DNA of 15,923 bases from Candidatus Uhrbacteria bacterium (GTDB lineage: Bacteria > Patescibacteriota > Patescibacteriia > UBA9934 > UBA11717). The stretch is taken from contig DOMJ01000006.1 of NCBI GenBank assembly GCA_003509895.1, positions 1 to 15,923 on the forward strand. The letters are read 5' to 3'. The notes under the pieces were generated by a model, which saw only the letters and a list, made by a program, of their open reading frames with translations, did no database searches and was not told the DNA's origin. Position numbers and translations under genes: made by a program. This document shows, piece by piece, positions 6,420 through 12,627 of this stretch (positions are counted from its first letter, which is position 1; the number at the start of each line of letters is the position of its first letter).

Positions 6420-7946
6420 ATGGATTTTACTTTTATCTTTATTGTCTTGGGAATCCTTGCTGGAGGAGCATCCGGATTCCTTTTGCGAGCACAGTTGGCA
6501 AAGCACCGAACGGGTCAAGCGGAAGGTCAGGCGGAAAAAATCATCACGGAGGCTAAAAATAAGCAACAGGAGTTGCTCTTGGAGGCCAAGCAGAAATCTG
6601 TTCAAGTGATTAACGATGCGACGGCAGAGGCTAAGGAGTTACGACAGGAAGTCAAAAAGCTGCAGGAACGCGTGGAGCAACGTGAGAATACGTTTGATCA
6701 AAAGCTCCTGGATCTTGAGGGCAAGTATGAACGACTGGAAGAGGAAAAGGAACGTCTTCGTAAAATTAAGGCGCGCCTTGAGGTTTTAGATGCGGAAGCC
6801 ATGGAAAAGCTCCAGACCATTGCCGGTATGACGCGTGAACAGGCGCTTGAAGAGCTTATGAAGGCTATTGAATCCGATGAAGCCGAGGCACTGGAGAGCC
6901 GCTTGCGCAAACTCGATCAATCTGTGGAAGAAGAGCTCGGGCGCAAAGCCAACAAAATGCTCGCCCTCGTTGTGGAGCGCTATGCTTCCGGCCACGCCAC
7001 GGAAACCACGACGTCTACCGTTCAATTGCCGTCCGATGAAATGAAGGGACGCATTATTGGAAAAGAAGGCAGAAACATTCGCACGCTGGAAACGATTACC
7101 GGAACAGAAATTATTGTAGACGACACACCGATGGCCGTTACCGTGAGTTCGTTCTCTCCTGTTCGCAGACAGGTCGCCAAACGCGCTATAGAGATGTTGG
7201 TCAAAGACGGTCGCGTACAACCGGCCAGAATTGAGGAGGCGGTAAAACTTTCCAAAAAAGAGCTTGCCGTAGAAATGAAAAAAGCCGGAGAAGATGCCCT
7301 AACAGAACTCGCCATACCCGTCTCTTCCATTGATCCTAAATTGGTACAAATTCTCGGGCGACTAAAATTCCGCACCAGCTACGGACAAAACCAATTGCAA
7401 CATGCGATGGAGGTTGCCACAATCGCCCGTATGCTCGCGGAAGAGCTCGGTGCCGATGTGCACGTCTGCACAAAAGGTGGACTCTTTCATGATATTGGAA
7501 AGGCCGTGGACCACGATATGCAAGGTAGCCACCCCGAAATCGGTTACAACATTATGAAGAAATTTGGCTTCCCGGAGGAAATCGCCTACCAATCTATTGG
7601 ACACCACGTAGATAAGCCAAAAACATTAGAAGCCGTGATTGTAAAGGCGGCCGATGCGATTTCCGGAGCACGCCCTGGGGCACGCAAGAACACGTTTGAA
7701 CAGTACATTCAACGCTTAGAAGAGTTGGAACGCACGGCGACCAGTTTTGAAGAGGTAGAGAAGGCCTATGCTATTCAGGCCGGTCGCGAAGTGCGCGTGT
7801 TTGTGAACCCTACCAATATAGATGATTTGCAATCCTATCAACTGGCAAAGAACATCGCCAAAAAGATTGAGAGTGAACTCAAGTATCCCGGTGAAGTAAA
7901 AGTAACATTGATTCGCGAAACACGTATTACCGAGTATGCGCGATAA
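6420..7946 (+). CDS. rny: Ribonuclease Y
   Basis: Membrane-anchored endoribonuclease that initiates mRNA decay. The 508-residue protein has the full family layout: an N-terminal membrane span (residues 3-22), a long charged coiled coil (about 30-185), a KH RNA-binding domain with GRIIGKEGRNIR at 210-221, and the metal-dependent HD domain with GLFHDIGKA (H357, D358) followed by GSHPEIGYNI. The length is normal. The start MDFTFIFIVL matches the family. No Shine-Dalgarno; a -10-like TTTATT ends six bases before the ATG, suggesting a leaderless transcript. It stands alone and converges on the HU gene. Confidence 0.97.
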   Translation: MDFTFIFIVLGILAGGASGFLLRAQLAKHRTGQAEGQAEKIITEAKNKQQELLLEAKQKSVQVINDATAEAKELRQEVKKLQERVEQRENTFDQKLLDLEGKYERLEEEKERLRKIKARLEVLDAEAMEKLQTIAGMTREQALEELMKAIESDEAEALESRLRKLDQSVEEELGRKANKMLALVVERYASGHATETTTSTVQLPSDEMKGRIIGKEGRNIRTLETITGTEIIVDDTPMAVTVSSFSPVRRQVAKRAIEMLVKDGRVQPARIEEAVKLSKKELAVEMKKAGEDALTELAIPVSSIDPKLVQILGRLKFRTSYGQNQLQHAMEVATIARMLAEELGADVHVCTKGGLFHDIGKAVDHDMQGSHPEIGYNIMKKFGFPEEIAYQSIGHHVDKPKTLEAVIVKAADAISGARPGARKNTFEQYIQRLEELERTATSFEEVEKAYAIQAGREVRVFVNPTNIDDLQSYQLAKNIAKKIESELKYPGEVKVTLIRETRITEYAR

Positions 7947-7949
7947 TCC

Positions 7950-7987
7950 AAACCAAAACCCCGCACGTTTGTGTGGGGTTTTGGTTT
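7950..7987. terminator. Bidirectional terminator between rny and HU
   Basis: AAACCAAAACCCC (7950-7962) pairs with GGGGTTTTGGTTT (7975-7987), extended inward by four more pairs around a GTTT loop: a 17-bp stem with T-rich ends on both strands. It begins right after the rny stop and overlaps the HU stop codon, serving both convergent genes. Confidence 0.9.
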
Positions 7988-8321
7988 ACAGAGCAGATGG
8001 CGGTGTAGGTGCGGACACGTGCGTTTGTACCGGTGGTCTTTGTGCCGCCTTTAAAGCATCCTTGAGGGCCTTCCCTGCCTTAAATTTTGGGACAAGTACT
8101 TCTGGAATGCGAATACGCTCGGAAGGTTTTTGCGGATTCACTCCCATACGCGCAGATCGGATGCGCGAGGAGAATGTTCCAAAGCCGGCAATGGTAACCT
8201 CATCTTGTCGCGCAAGTGATTCCGTGATCAATAATTGAAAGACCTCTACAACATCCTCTCCTTGTTTTTTGGTAAGTCCGAGCCGTTCCGCGATGCGTCC
8301 GGCGAGGTCCGCTTTGTTCAT
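7986..8321 (-). CDS. HU/IHF-family DNA-binding protein
   Basis: Histone-like dimer that bends and compacts DNA. The 111-residue protein starts MNKADLAGRI at 8319-8321 and carries the family signature GFGTFSSRIRSARMGVNP (46-63), then RIRIPEVLVPKFKAGKALK. The beta-arm region retains NP at 62-63. After the usual end near residue 92 there is a Pro/Thr/Ser-rich tail of about 18 residues of unknown role. The frame is open upstream, but the HU start is clear and a TATAAT lies 12 bases before it. No Shine-Dalgarno. Whether it acts as HU or IHF cannot be told from sequence. Confidence 0.95.
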   Translation of the reverse strand: MNKADLAGRIAERLGLTKKQGEDVVEVFQLLITESLARQDEVTIAGFGTFSSRIRSARMGVNPQKPSERIRIPEVLVPKFKAGKALKDALKAAQRPPVQTHVSAPTPPSAL

Positions 8322-8333
8322 AGGTATAAATTC

Positions 8334-8362
8334 ATTATAGAAAAAGTATAAACCGTCGTTAA
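8334..8362 (-). promoter_or_regulatory. HU gene promoter
   Basis: On the minus strand TTAACG (complement of 8357-8362), a 17-base spacer and a perfect TATAAT (complement of 8334-8339). Its end lies 12 bases before the ATG, so the leader would be only a few bases. Confidence 0.7.
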
Positions 8363-8413
8363 AAAAGCTGCAAGGTTGGCCACGTTGACCCGCCCTCCCC
8401 TCCCTATCCTTGG

Positions 8414-8441
8414 TTGACAAACACACAATAAATGATAGGTT
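8414..8441 (+). promoter_or_regulatory. Promoter of the orphan gene at 8502
   Basis: TTGACA (8414-8419), a 16-base spacer and TAGGTT (8436-8441). The -35 is perfect, the -10 weak. The leader of about 50 bases includes a small hairpin (CAGAC-act-GTCTG) and an SD GGAGG (8492-8496) five bases before ATG 8502. Confidence 0.55.
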
Positions 8442-8501
8442 GGATGAGGTAAGTGAGAAAACTCGCTCTCAGACACTGTCTGGAGCACTGTGGAGGTCCC
8501 A

Positions 8502-9380
8502 ATGGGATACTTGTTGGCCTTATTGGCAGGAGCCGCCCTGTTCTATGGGTGGCAGCGATGGGGACAGCCCCGGTTCATGGGGCGCACGGCCGCAGCCGGT
8601 CGTCGCACAACGAGCAGGCAGGAGGAACGCACGCTGGACTTCTCCAGTGGGAACGAGGTGGTGGATCCTACTCAGCCCATGGGCCTCGTTCTCAAGCTGG
8701 GTCAAGGACCGCACTCCATTCGTGGGCAAGGTGTGCGACTCGTCGAACACATCCCGGCGTTCGTAGGGCCCATCGACAGCTCGGCAGGCATGGCGACCAG
8801 CGCCGCTGGTCTGGAGCATGTCGTGCTCACCTTCACGGGAGACGTGGAACGCGACCTGCGAGCACGTCTTCAGGGTCAACACGGGCACACGGATCCGGCC
8901 ATGTTCTTGTTCATCATCGGTCTCTTTCTCTCGGAAGCCTACCTCTACTTGCAGAGCAGTGGAGCGGGCATCTGGGGCAAAGGACTTTACGACCAGAACG
9001 GTGGGCTGAACTGGAACCGGTTCACGGCCAACCTTCTCGGCGCCTTGCAACACAAGGCGCGCGGCGAGCAACTGGCGTGGGAGGCATCCACGCACCAACT
9101 GGCCCCCGAAATGGCCAAGGCCTGGCTCGAGTTGAGCGCCGGCGCTGACCACATGATCCGGTATGGCGTAGAGGCGCATTTTTTTGGCAACGCCCTTCAG
9201 AACGTGATCGAGCCCCTGCAGGTTGCCCTTGGCGAACAAGCTCACCTCGTAGCTGGCATGCGGCGGAGTTCCACTTCCGGACTCGGCAGCGGTCATCGCA
9301 CGTCCTTCCTCGGTACGGTTCGTCCTACCCAGCTCGGACGAAGTGGCTCGAACGACGACGCCCCCGACGACGTGGCCTGA
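8502..9380 (+). CDS. Unrecognised membrane-anchored protein
   Basis: I do not recognise this family. The 292-residue product begins with a short hydrophobic span (MGYLLALLAGAALFYGW) followed by basic residues (RTAAAGRRTTSR), so an N-terminal membrane anchor with a cytoplasmic remainder is likely. A second hydrophobic stretch at 132-150 (PAMFLFIIGLFLSEAYLYL) could be another span or a buried helix. The C-terminal 40 residues are Ser/Gly/Arg-rich and end acidic (DDAPDDVA), probably disordered. The start at 8502 is chosen for its GGAGG Shine-Dalgarno; an in-frame GTG at 8490 is possible. It has its own promoter and a strong terminator, and is clearly richer in G+C and C/G-ending codons than rny or HU. 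A long open frame on the opposite strand is taken as its shadow. Confidence 0.75.
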   Translation: MGYLLALLAGAALFYGWQRWGQPRFMGRTAAAGRRTTSRQEERTLDFSSGNEVVDPTQPMGLVLKLGQGPHSIRGQGVRLVEHIPAFVGPIDSSAGMATSAAGLEHVVLTFTGDVERDLRARLQGQHGHTDPAMFLFIIGLFLSEAYLYLQSSGAGIWGKGLYDQNGGLNWNRFTANLLGALQHKARGEQLAWEASTHQLAPEMAKAWLELSAGADHMIRYGVEAHFFGNALQNVIEPLQVALGEQAHLVAGMRRSSTSGLGSGHRTSFLGTVRPTQLGRSGSNDDAPDDVA

Positions 9381-9399
9381 CCCAACGATCCTCATATAC

Positions 9400-9447
9400 G
9401 CCCGCCCCAACCTCCTCCTGAGGTCTCGGGGCGGGCATCATTATTTC
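9400..9447 (+). terminator. Terminator of the orphan gene at 8502
   Basis: GCCCGCCCC (9400-9408) pairs with GGGGCGGGC (9428-9436); an inner ACCTC/GAGGT stem sits in the loop. ATCATTATTTCTTC follows. It starts 20 bases after the stop codon. Confidence 0.8.
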
Positions 9448-9501
9448 TTCTCACGATCCACCGTCATCTTCAATATCATCTCCTCTCTATTGATGCTGAT
9501 A

Positions 9502-9536
9502 CAAAAAACAGACGATCGTCCAAAAATCACCTCAAC
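9502..9536. repeat. 35-bp dispersed repeat, copy 2
   Basis: Centred on GACGATCGTC (9511-9520), flanked by CAAAAAACA and CAAAAATCA. Nearly identical to 6154-6189. It lies between the terminator of the orphan gene and the end of the convergent membrane-protein gene at 9562. Confidence 0.8.
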
Positions 9537-9561
9537 ATGTACTCAACCGTCCTGGCAAAAT

Positions 9562-9966
9562 CTACTCGTCTTTTTTGTCTGTGATGCGATCGTACCAACT
9601 TTTCTCTTTGCTGCGAGAAAAAAGCATAATCACCCAGCCTCCAATAAAGAGCACTACAAACCCGGCAATGAGTCCCAGTAAAATACCCACAAAGCCCAAG
9701 CCGCCCATCACCACAATCGCCTCGCTTAAAGAGGACGCCTGCGGAATACTCCCCGTTGCCTCCGACGCCCACAAAATCCCTAGCTTTGCCGCCTGATAGG
9801 CAATCAGAGCAGAAAAAACCGTGTAAAGGCAGCTAAACCGCACGCGCTTCATTTTTCCCGGTCGCACAAGACTGATAATGGCAAAAACTACCCCACCAAA
9901 AATCCAATACACCAAAAACCAAAGGACTGTGAGGGAAACAAGTAAGGTTCCGAGTTCTACTGTCAT
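9562..9966 (-). CDS. Small multi-pass membrane protein of unknown function
   Basis: The 134-residue protein starts MTVELGTLLV at 9964-9966 and is mostly hydrophobic. A span runs near residues 5-32 (LVSLTVLWFLVYWIFGGVVF), a second near 44-62 (LYTVFSALIAYQAAKLGIL), and a long hydrophobic stretch near 75-115 (GFVGILLGLIAGFVVLFIGG within it) is probably two spans. The C-terminus is short and charged (RSKEKSWYDRITDKKDE), likely cytoplasmic. No catalytic motif is visible. An upstream in-frame ATG at 10005 is rejected because an extended -10 (TGCTATACT) lies between it and the chosen start, eight bases before the ATG. No Shine-Dalgarno, and codon use resembles the conserved genes, so it belongs to the native set. 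Confidence 0.75.
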   Translation of the reverse strand: MTVELGTLLVSLTVLWFLVYWIFGGVVFAIISLVRPGKMKRVRFSCLYTVFSALIAYQAAKLGILWASEATGSIPQASSLSEAIVVMGGLGFVGILLGLIAGFVVLFIGGWVIMLFSRSKEKSWYDRITDKKDE

Positions 9967-9974
9967 GCAGGAAG

Positions 9975-9983
9975 AGTATAGCA
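9975..9983 (-). promoter_or_regulatory. Extended -10 of the membrane-protein gene
   Basis: On the minus strand TGCTATACT (complement of 9975-9983), ending eight bases before the ATG: an extended -10 giving an almost leaderless mRNA. No clear -35. Confidence 0.55.
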
Positions 9984-10020
9984 GATAATCAGGGAAACAG
10001 ATCACAAATTACTCCACACC

Positions 10021-10049
10021 TTGAACAATTGTCCAAAATGAGCTAGATT
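10021..10049 (+). promoter_or_regulatory. tRNA promoter
   Basis: TTGAAC (10021-10026), a 17-base spacer and TAGATT (10044-10049), about ten bases before the mature tRNA 5' end. The same -10 hexamer TAGATT is used at the rplS promoter. Confidence 0.65.
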
Positions 10050-10058
10050 CAAGCCCAT

Positions 10059-10134
10059 GGGCCCGTAGCTCAACGGTTAGAGCGCAGAGCTTATACCTCT
10101 GTGGTTGCAGGTTCGATTCCTGCCGGGCCTACCA
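10059..10134 (+). tRNA. tRNA-Ile, anticodon UAU
   Basis: A full cloverleaf can be drawn by hand: acceptor GGGCCCG (10059-10065) with CGGGCCT (10124-10130; first pair G-U), D stem GCTC/GAGC with loop AACGGTTA, anticodon stem CAGAG/CTCTG with seven-base loop CTTATAC (10090-10096), five-base variable region, and T stem GCAGG/CCTGC with loop TTCGATT. The discriminator is A and CCA is encoded (10132-10134). Anticodon T10092-A10093-T10094 is UAU, reading the Ile codon AUA. Most bacteria read AUA with a CAU tRNA modified to lysidine by TilS, so this is unusual. The isoleucine assignment is by anticodon; a C at position 38 is atypical. Confidence 0.93.
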
Positions 10135-10174
10135 ATCCTACATCTATCAACAACTTCTTTTATCATCGACAGCT

Positions 10175-11140
10175 ATGGAATCCACTGTAGGACAGTTTAC
10201 CATTGACCGTATAGATCACAACGCCCGCCTGGACGTTTTTTTGGCACGCGTTTGTCATATTTCTCGATCAAAAGTACAAAAGTATATTAAACAGTCTGGT
10301 GTTGAGATCAACAACGAGACAACGTATGTCCCTCACGCATTCTTGGAAACAGGAGACGTGGTAGAGGTAGCCGACGTTCGATTTCCTTATCAGAAAGACG
10401 AGACGATCACCGACGTAGATCCTATGGAAAAAAAGGGTGAGCTACCACAGCTCGATATTCTTTTTGAAGATGAGAACGTCATAGTCCTTAACAAAGCGGC
10501 AGGAGTTCTTGTTCACCCCACCCCCTCCTCTAACGAATATACGCTGATGGATGCCCTTATTGAGCACACGCCGGGGATAGCCGAGGTGGGCGACAAACCG
10601 GAAGAGCGCGCAGGCATTGTGCATCGTCTTGACCGAATGACATCCGGCGTGATGATTGCCGCAAAAACACAGGAGGCATTTGACGACCTTAAACACAAGT
10701 TTCAAAAACGCTTTGTCTACAAAAAATACCGTGCGCTTGTGGCCGGATCTCTTCAAAAAGATTACGACACGGTGCTGTTTAAAATCGTTCGCTCAAAATC
10801 GGCAGGTCGCATGGTAGCGAGACCGGAATCGCAAGAAGGCAAGGAAGCAAGCACCGACTATGAGGTGATTCAACGCTACGCCAACGCAACAGAGGTAGAT
10901 GTTGATTTGCACACGGGTCGCACACACCAAATTCGCGCGCACTTTCATGCCCTTGGTAATCCTGTTGTGGGTGATCCACTCTACGTCATCAAGAGCGTTA
11001 AACAGATTCCCTTTCCACGACTCTGGTTGCATGCGTATCAACTCACCCTCGCGCTCCCCGGCAAGCATGAGGCGCGCACATTTACCGTACCTCTTCCTCC
11101 GGAGCTTACAGAACTCACAGATCGCCTCCACAAAGTATGA
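10175..11140 (+). CDS. rluD: RluA/RluD-family pseudouridine synthase
   Basis: Makes pseudouridines in RNA, most likely 23S rRNA. The 321-residue protein has an N-terminal S4 RNA-binding domain (about 16-68: RLDVFLARVCHISRSKVQKY), then the catalytic domain with VLNKAAGVLVHPTP near 104-117, GIVHRLDRMTSGVMIAAKT (147-165; catalytic D153) and GRTHQIRAHFHALGNPVVGD further on. The layout fits RluD; RluA-family paralogues with S4 domains differ in target, so the exact target uridines are uncertain. It follows the tRNA by 40 bases; a -10-like TATCAT (10161-10166) ends eight bases before the ATG and there is no Shine-Dalgarno. Its TGA overlaps the next ATG by four bases (ATGA), so the two genes form a translationally coupled pair. 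Confidence 0.94.
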   Translation: MESTVGQFTIDRIDHNARLDVFLARVCHISRSKVQKYIKQSGVEINNETTYVPHAFLETGDVVEVADVRFPYQKDETITDVDPMEKKGELPQLDILFEDENVIVLNKAAGVLVHPTPSSNEYTLMDALIEHTPGIAEVGDKPEERAGIVHRLDRMTSGVMIAAKTQEAFDDLKHKFQKRFVYKKYRALVAGSLQKDYDTVLFKIVRSKSAGRMVARPESQEGKEASTDYEVIQRYANATEVDVDLHTGRTHQIRAHFHALGNPVVGDPLYVIKSVKQIPFPRLWLHAYQLTLALPGKHEARTFTVPLPPELTELTDRLHKV

Positions 11141-11688
11141 TCATCTCCCTCTCCGGCTATCCAGGATCGGGCAAATCCACCGTCGGGAAACTGTTAAGTG
11201 AAGCTCTCGGGTACAAGCGCTATTCCATGGGCGATTTTCAACGCACGCTTGCCGAACAAAACAACATGACACTCAACGAGTGGAACACCGCCGAGGAACA
11301 AAACGACGCACACGATCGGATGGTGGAAGCGTATCAAACCAAGCTTGGTCAGGAAGAAGATACCTTTATTGTAGATGGGCGACTCTCCTGGTTTGCCATT
11401 CCCCACTCGTTTAAAGTCTTTTTGAACGTAGACCCGGATGAAGGGGCGCGACGGATCTTTGAGCATGCAAAAAGAGGGTCTCGACCAAATGAGATCAGCT
11501 ACAAAACCGTGGGGGAGGTAAAGGACAAAGCCGCAGAACGCATTACGTCTGAGAATAAGCGTTACAAGGCTTATTACGGCGTAACCTACGACAATATGGC
11601 CAATTTTGACCTTGTTATAGACACAACCAACACCTCACCGGAGCAGGTGGCACAGCAGATTATTGACAAAATGGGCACGATAGCGTAG
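11137..11688 (+). CDS. Cytidylate-kinase-like P-loop nucleotide kinase
   Basis: The 183-residue protein opens with a P-loop, GYPGSGKST (7-15), followed by GYKRYSMGDFQRTLAEQNNM, the arrangement of the compact archaeal-type CMP/dCMP kinases. VDGRLSWFAIP (about 79-89) and DPDEGARRIFEHAKR are consistent with the substrate and lid regions. It would phosphorylate CMP/dCMP for pyrimidine nucleotide supply; adenylate-kinase-like specificity cannot be excluded. Longer bacterial Cmk proteins differ in size and motifs. It starts inside the end of rluD (ATGA overlap). The rplS promoter lies inside its final codons, its -10 overlapping the TAG stop. Confidence 0.78.
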   Translation: MIISLSGYPGSGKSTVGKLLSEALGYKRYSMGDFQRTLAEQNNMTLNEWNTAEEQNDAHDRMVEAYQTKLGQEEDTFIVDGRLSWFAIPHSFKVFLNVDPDEGARRIFEHAKRGSRPNEISYKTVGEVKDKAAERITSENKRYKAYYGVTYDNMANFDLVIDTTNTSPEQVAQQIIDKMGTIA

Positions 11689-11691
11689 ATT
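11663..11691 (+). promoter_or_regulatory. rplS promoter embedded in the end of the kinase gene
   Basis: TTGACA (11663-11668), a 17-base spacer and TAGATT (11686-11691). The -10 includes the upstream gene's TAG stop codon (11686-11688). The leader would be about 15 bases and has no Shine-Dalgarno. Confidence 0.65.
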
Positions 11692-11713
11692 AACGCCACA
11701 TTGAATTATCTAT

Positions 11714-12190
11714 ATGAGCGACGAATCAAACAAGACAGACGAACAGGAAACCCCTAAAGAGGCTGCTGAGGAAACACAGACCCCTGTAGAGGAAACTCCT
11801 ATGGGGGAGGCAACGGAGGCACCTACGGAAGTGGTCGCGGATGCCGTAGCCCAACCGGAGGTAGAGGTGGTCACCATGCCACATCGTGATCTCAAGCCGG
11901 GAATGGTTGTACGCGTGCACGAGGTGATTAAAGACACAAACGCAAAGGGAGAAGAACGACAGCGCGTTCAGGTCTTTGAAGGAACCATCCTTGGATTCAA
12001 CGGATCCGGAATTACGCGCACCATGACGGTACGACGCGTAAGTGGAGAAACGGGTGTAGAAAAAATCTACCCATTGTCTTCCCCACATGTAAGCAAGGTG
12101 GAGATTGTAAAAACACTCCGCGTTCGCCGAGCAAAACTCTGGTTCTTGCGCAAGGGCAAGACCAAGCGTCGCATGAAGGAGATCAAATAA
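11714..12190 (+). CDS. rplS: 50S ribosomal protein L19 with acidic N-terminal extension
   Basis: The core from about residue 57 is L19, which lies at the 30S/50S interface: DLKPGMVVRVHEVIK, VQVFEGTILGFNGSG, TVRRVSGETGVEKIYPL, then SPHVSKVEIV and the basic end RRAKLWFLRKGKTKRRM. The whole product has 158 residues against about 115 usual. The extra 55 residues at the N-terminus are acidic, rich in Glu, Thr, Pro and Ala, and look disordered. The start at 11714 is preferred because the promoter lies just upstream and the frame opens there; an internal M55 (MPHRDLKPG) would yield a core-only protein. It has no Shine-Dalgarno and is not next to trmD or rimM, its frequent partners elsewhere. Confidence 0.95.
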   Translation: MSDESNKTDEQETPKEAAEETQTPVEETPMGEATEAPTEVVADAVAQPEVEVVTMPHRDLKPGMVVRVHEVIKDTNAKGEERQRVQVFEGTILGFNGSGITRTMTVRRVSGETGVEKIYPLSSPHVSKVEIVKTLRVRRAKLWFLRKGKTKRRMKEIK

Positions 12191-12206
12191 CGTTTTAAAA
12201 AGTGAG

Positions 12207-12240
12207 GCCCGCGCCAGAGATGGCGTGGGCTTTTGCGTTT
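12207..12240. terminator. Bidirectional terminator between rplS and the small membrane genes
   Basis: GCCCGCGCCA (12207-12216) pairs with TGGCGTGGGC (12221-12230) around GAGA. TTTTGCGTTTT follows on plus; CTCACTTTTT follows on minus. The single G-T pair makes the plus-strand RNA hairpin the more stable. Confidence 0.8.
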
Positions 12241-12253
12241 TGTGCGTTCTTGG

Positions 12254-12346
12254 TCACAGCACGTCTTTGATCAACGCGATCAAGGTCAGGAAACCTGCCG
12301 CAATCGCCATCCAATACACAAGCGTGAACGCTTGCTTGGACCGCAT
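12254..12346 (-). CDS. Tiny membrane peptide, second gene of the pair
   Basis: A 30-codon frame starts with ATG two bases after the stop of the preceding small gene (TAG-AC-ATG) and ends in TGA. The product is MRSKQ followed by a hydrophobic helix with YWMAIAAGFLTLIALI and a short end KDVL: one membrane span with a positive N-terminus. It lacks its own Shine-Dalgarno, so translational coupling to the upstream gene is likely. It ends just before a terminator. The function is unknown; a holin, small-toxin or regulatory peptide role is only conceivable. Confidence 0.55.
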   Translation of the reverse strand: MRSKQAFTLVYWMAIAAGFLTLIALIKDVL

Positions 12347-12348
12347 GT

Positions 12349-12504
12349 CTATTGCAGCGAGAGGGCGATTGCCACAACGGCAAACAGCAGGAGTATAGGA
12401 CATCCCACCATCCACCACATCGCCTCAATCGCCTCGTGCAACTCGCGCCATGCCTGGCGCTCCTCAGATAATACCTCTACAAGCCGGTGCGTTTTACTTA
12501 TCAT
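12349..12504 (-). CDS. Small tail-anchored membrane protein, first gene of the pair
   Basis: The 51-residue product begins MISKTHRLVEVL, continues with a charged amphipathic helix (SEERQAWRELHEAIEA), then WWMVGC and a hydrophobic C-terminal span (PILLLFAVVAIALSLQ). This suggests a cytoplasmic helix attached by a C-terminal membrane anchor. The start is secured by a very strong Shine-Dalgarno AAGGAGG ending a few bases before the ATG, and by a consensus promoter 17 bases upstream of that. The frame is open further upstream, through the promoter, and that extension is rejected. It is co-transcribed with the 30-residue gene. I do not recognise the family. Confidence 0.75.
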   Translation of the reverse strand: MISKTHRLVEVLSEERQAWRELHEAIEAMWWMVGCPILLLFAVVAIALSLQ

Positions 12505-12520
12505 GGCACCTCCTTCTCCC

Positions 12521-12549
12521 TTTATAGCGATCCGCTCCCTCTTTGTCAA
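12521..12549 (-). promoter_or_regulatory. Promoter of the small membrane gene pair
   Basis: On the minus strand TTGACA (complement of 12544-12549), a 17-base spacer and TATAAA (complement of 12521-12526): nearly consensus. The SD GGAGG lies at 12509-12513 by complement, close to the ATG at 12504. Confidence 0.8.
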
Positions 12550-12557
12550 CGCGCCAT

Positions 12558-12593
12558 AAAACAAACAGAGTAAAACAAACAGAGTAAAACAAA
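12558..12593. repeat. Tandem repeat of a 14-bp unit
   Basis: AAAACAAACAGAGT occurs at 12558-12571 and 12572-12585, with a partial third copy at 12586-12593. It lies between the uvrA terminator and the promoter of the small membrane genes, and reads as T-rich on the minus strand. Confidence 0.9.
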
Positions 12594-12616
12594 AAGTGAA
12601 CCATCGTTCACCTTTT
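12582..12616 (-). terminator. uvrA terminator
   Basis: GTGAAC (12596-12601) pairs with GTTCAC (12606-12611) around CATC, with A/T flanks. On the minus strand TTTTTGTTTTACTC follows the stem. It starts 12 bases after the uvrA stop. Confidence 0.8.
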
Positions 12617-12627
12617 GAAAAGAGTCC

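Noticed and set aside
8520..9410. Long minus-strand open frame (296 codons) opposite the orphan gene
   Set aside because: It mirrors the plus-strand gene, has no SD or promoter at its start and crosses the plus-strand terminator; the plus strand has a promoter, GGAGG site and terminator.
6154..9536. Repeat copies as a CRISPR array
   Set aside because: Copies are kilobases apart, with no regular spacing, spacers or cas genes.
12505..12564. Upstream extension of the 51-residue gene
   Set aside because: It runs through a consensus promoter and SD that point to the ATG at 12504.
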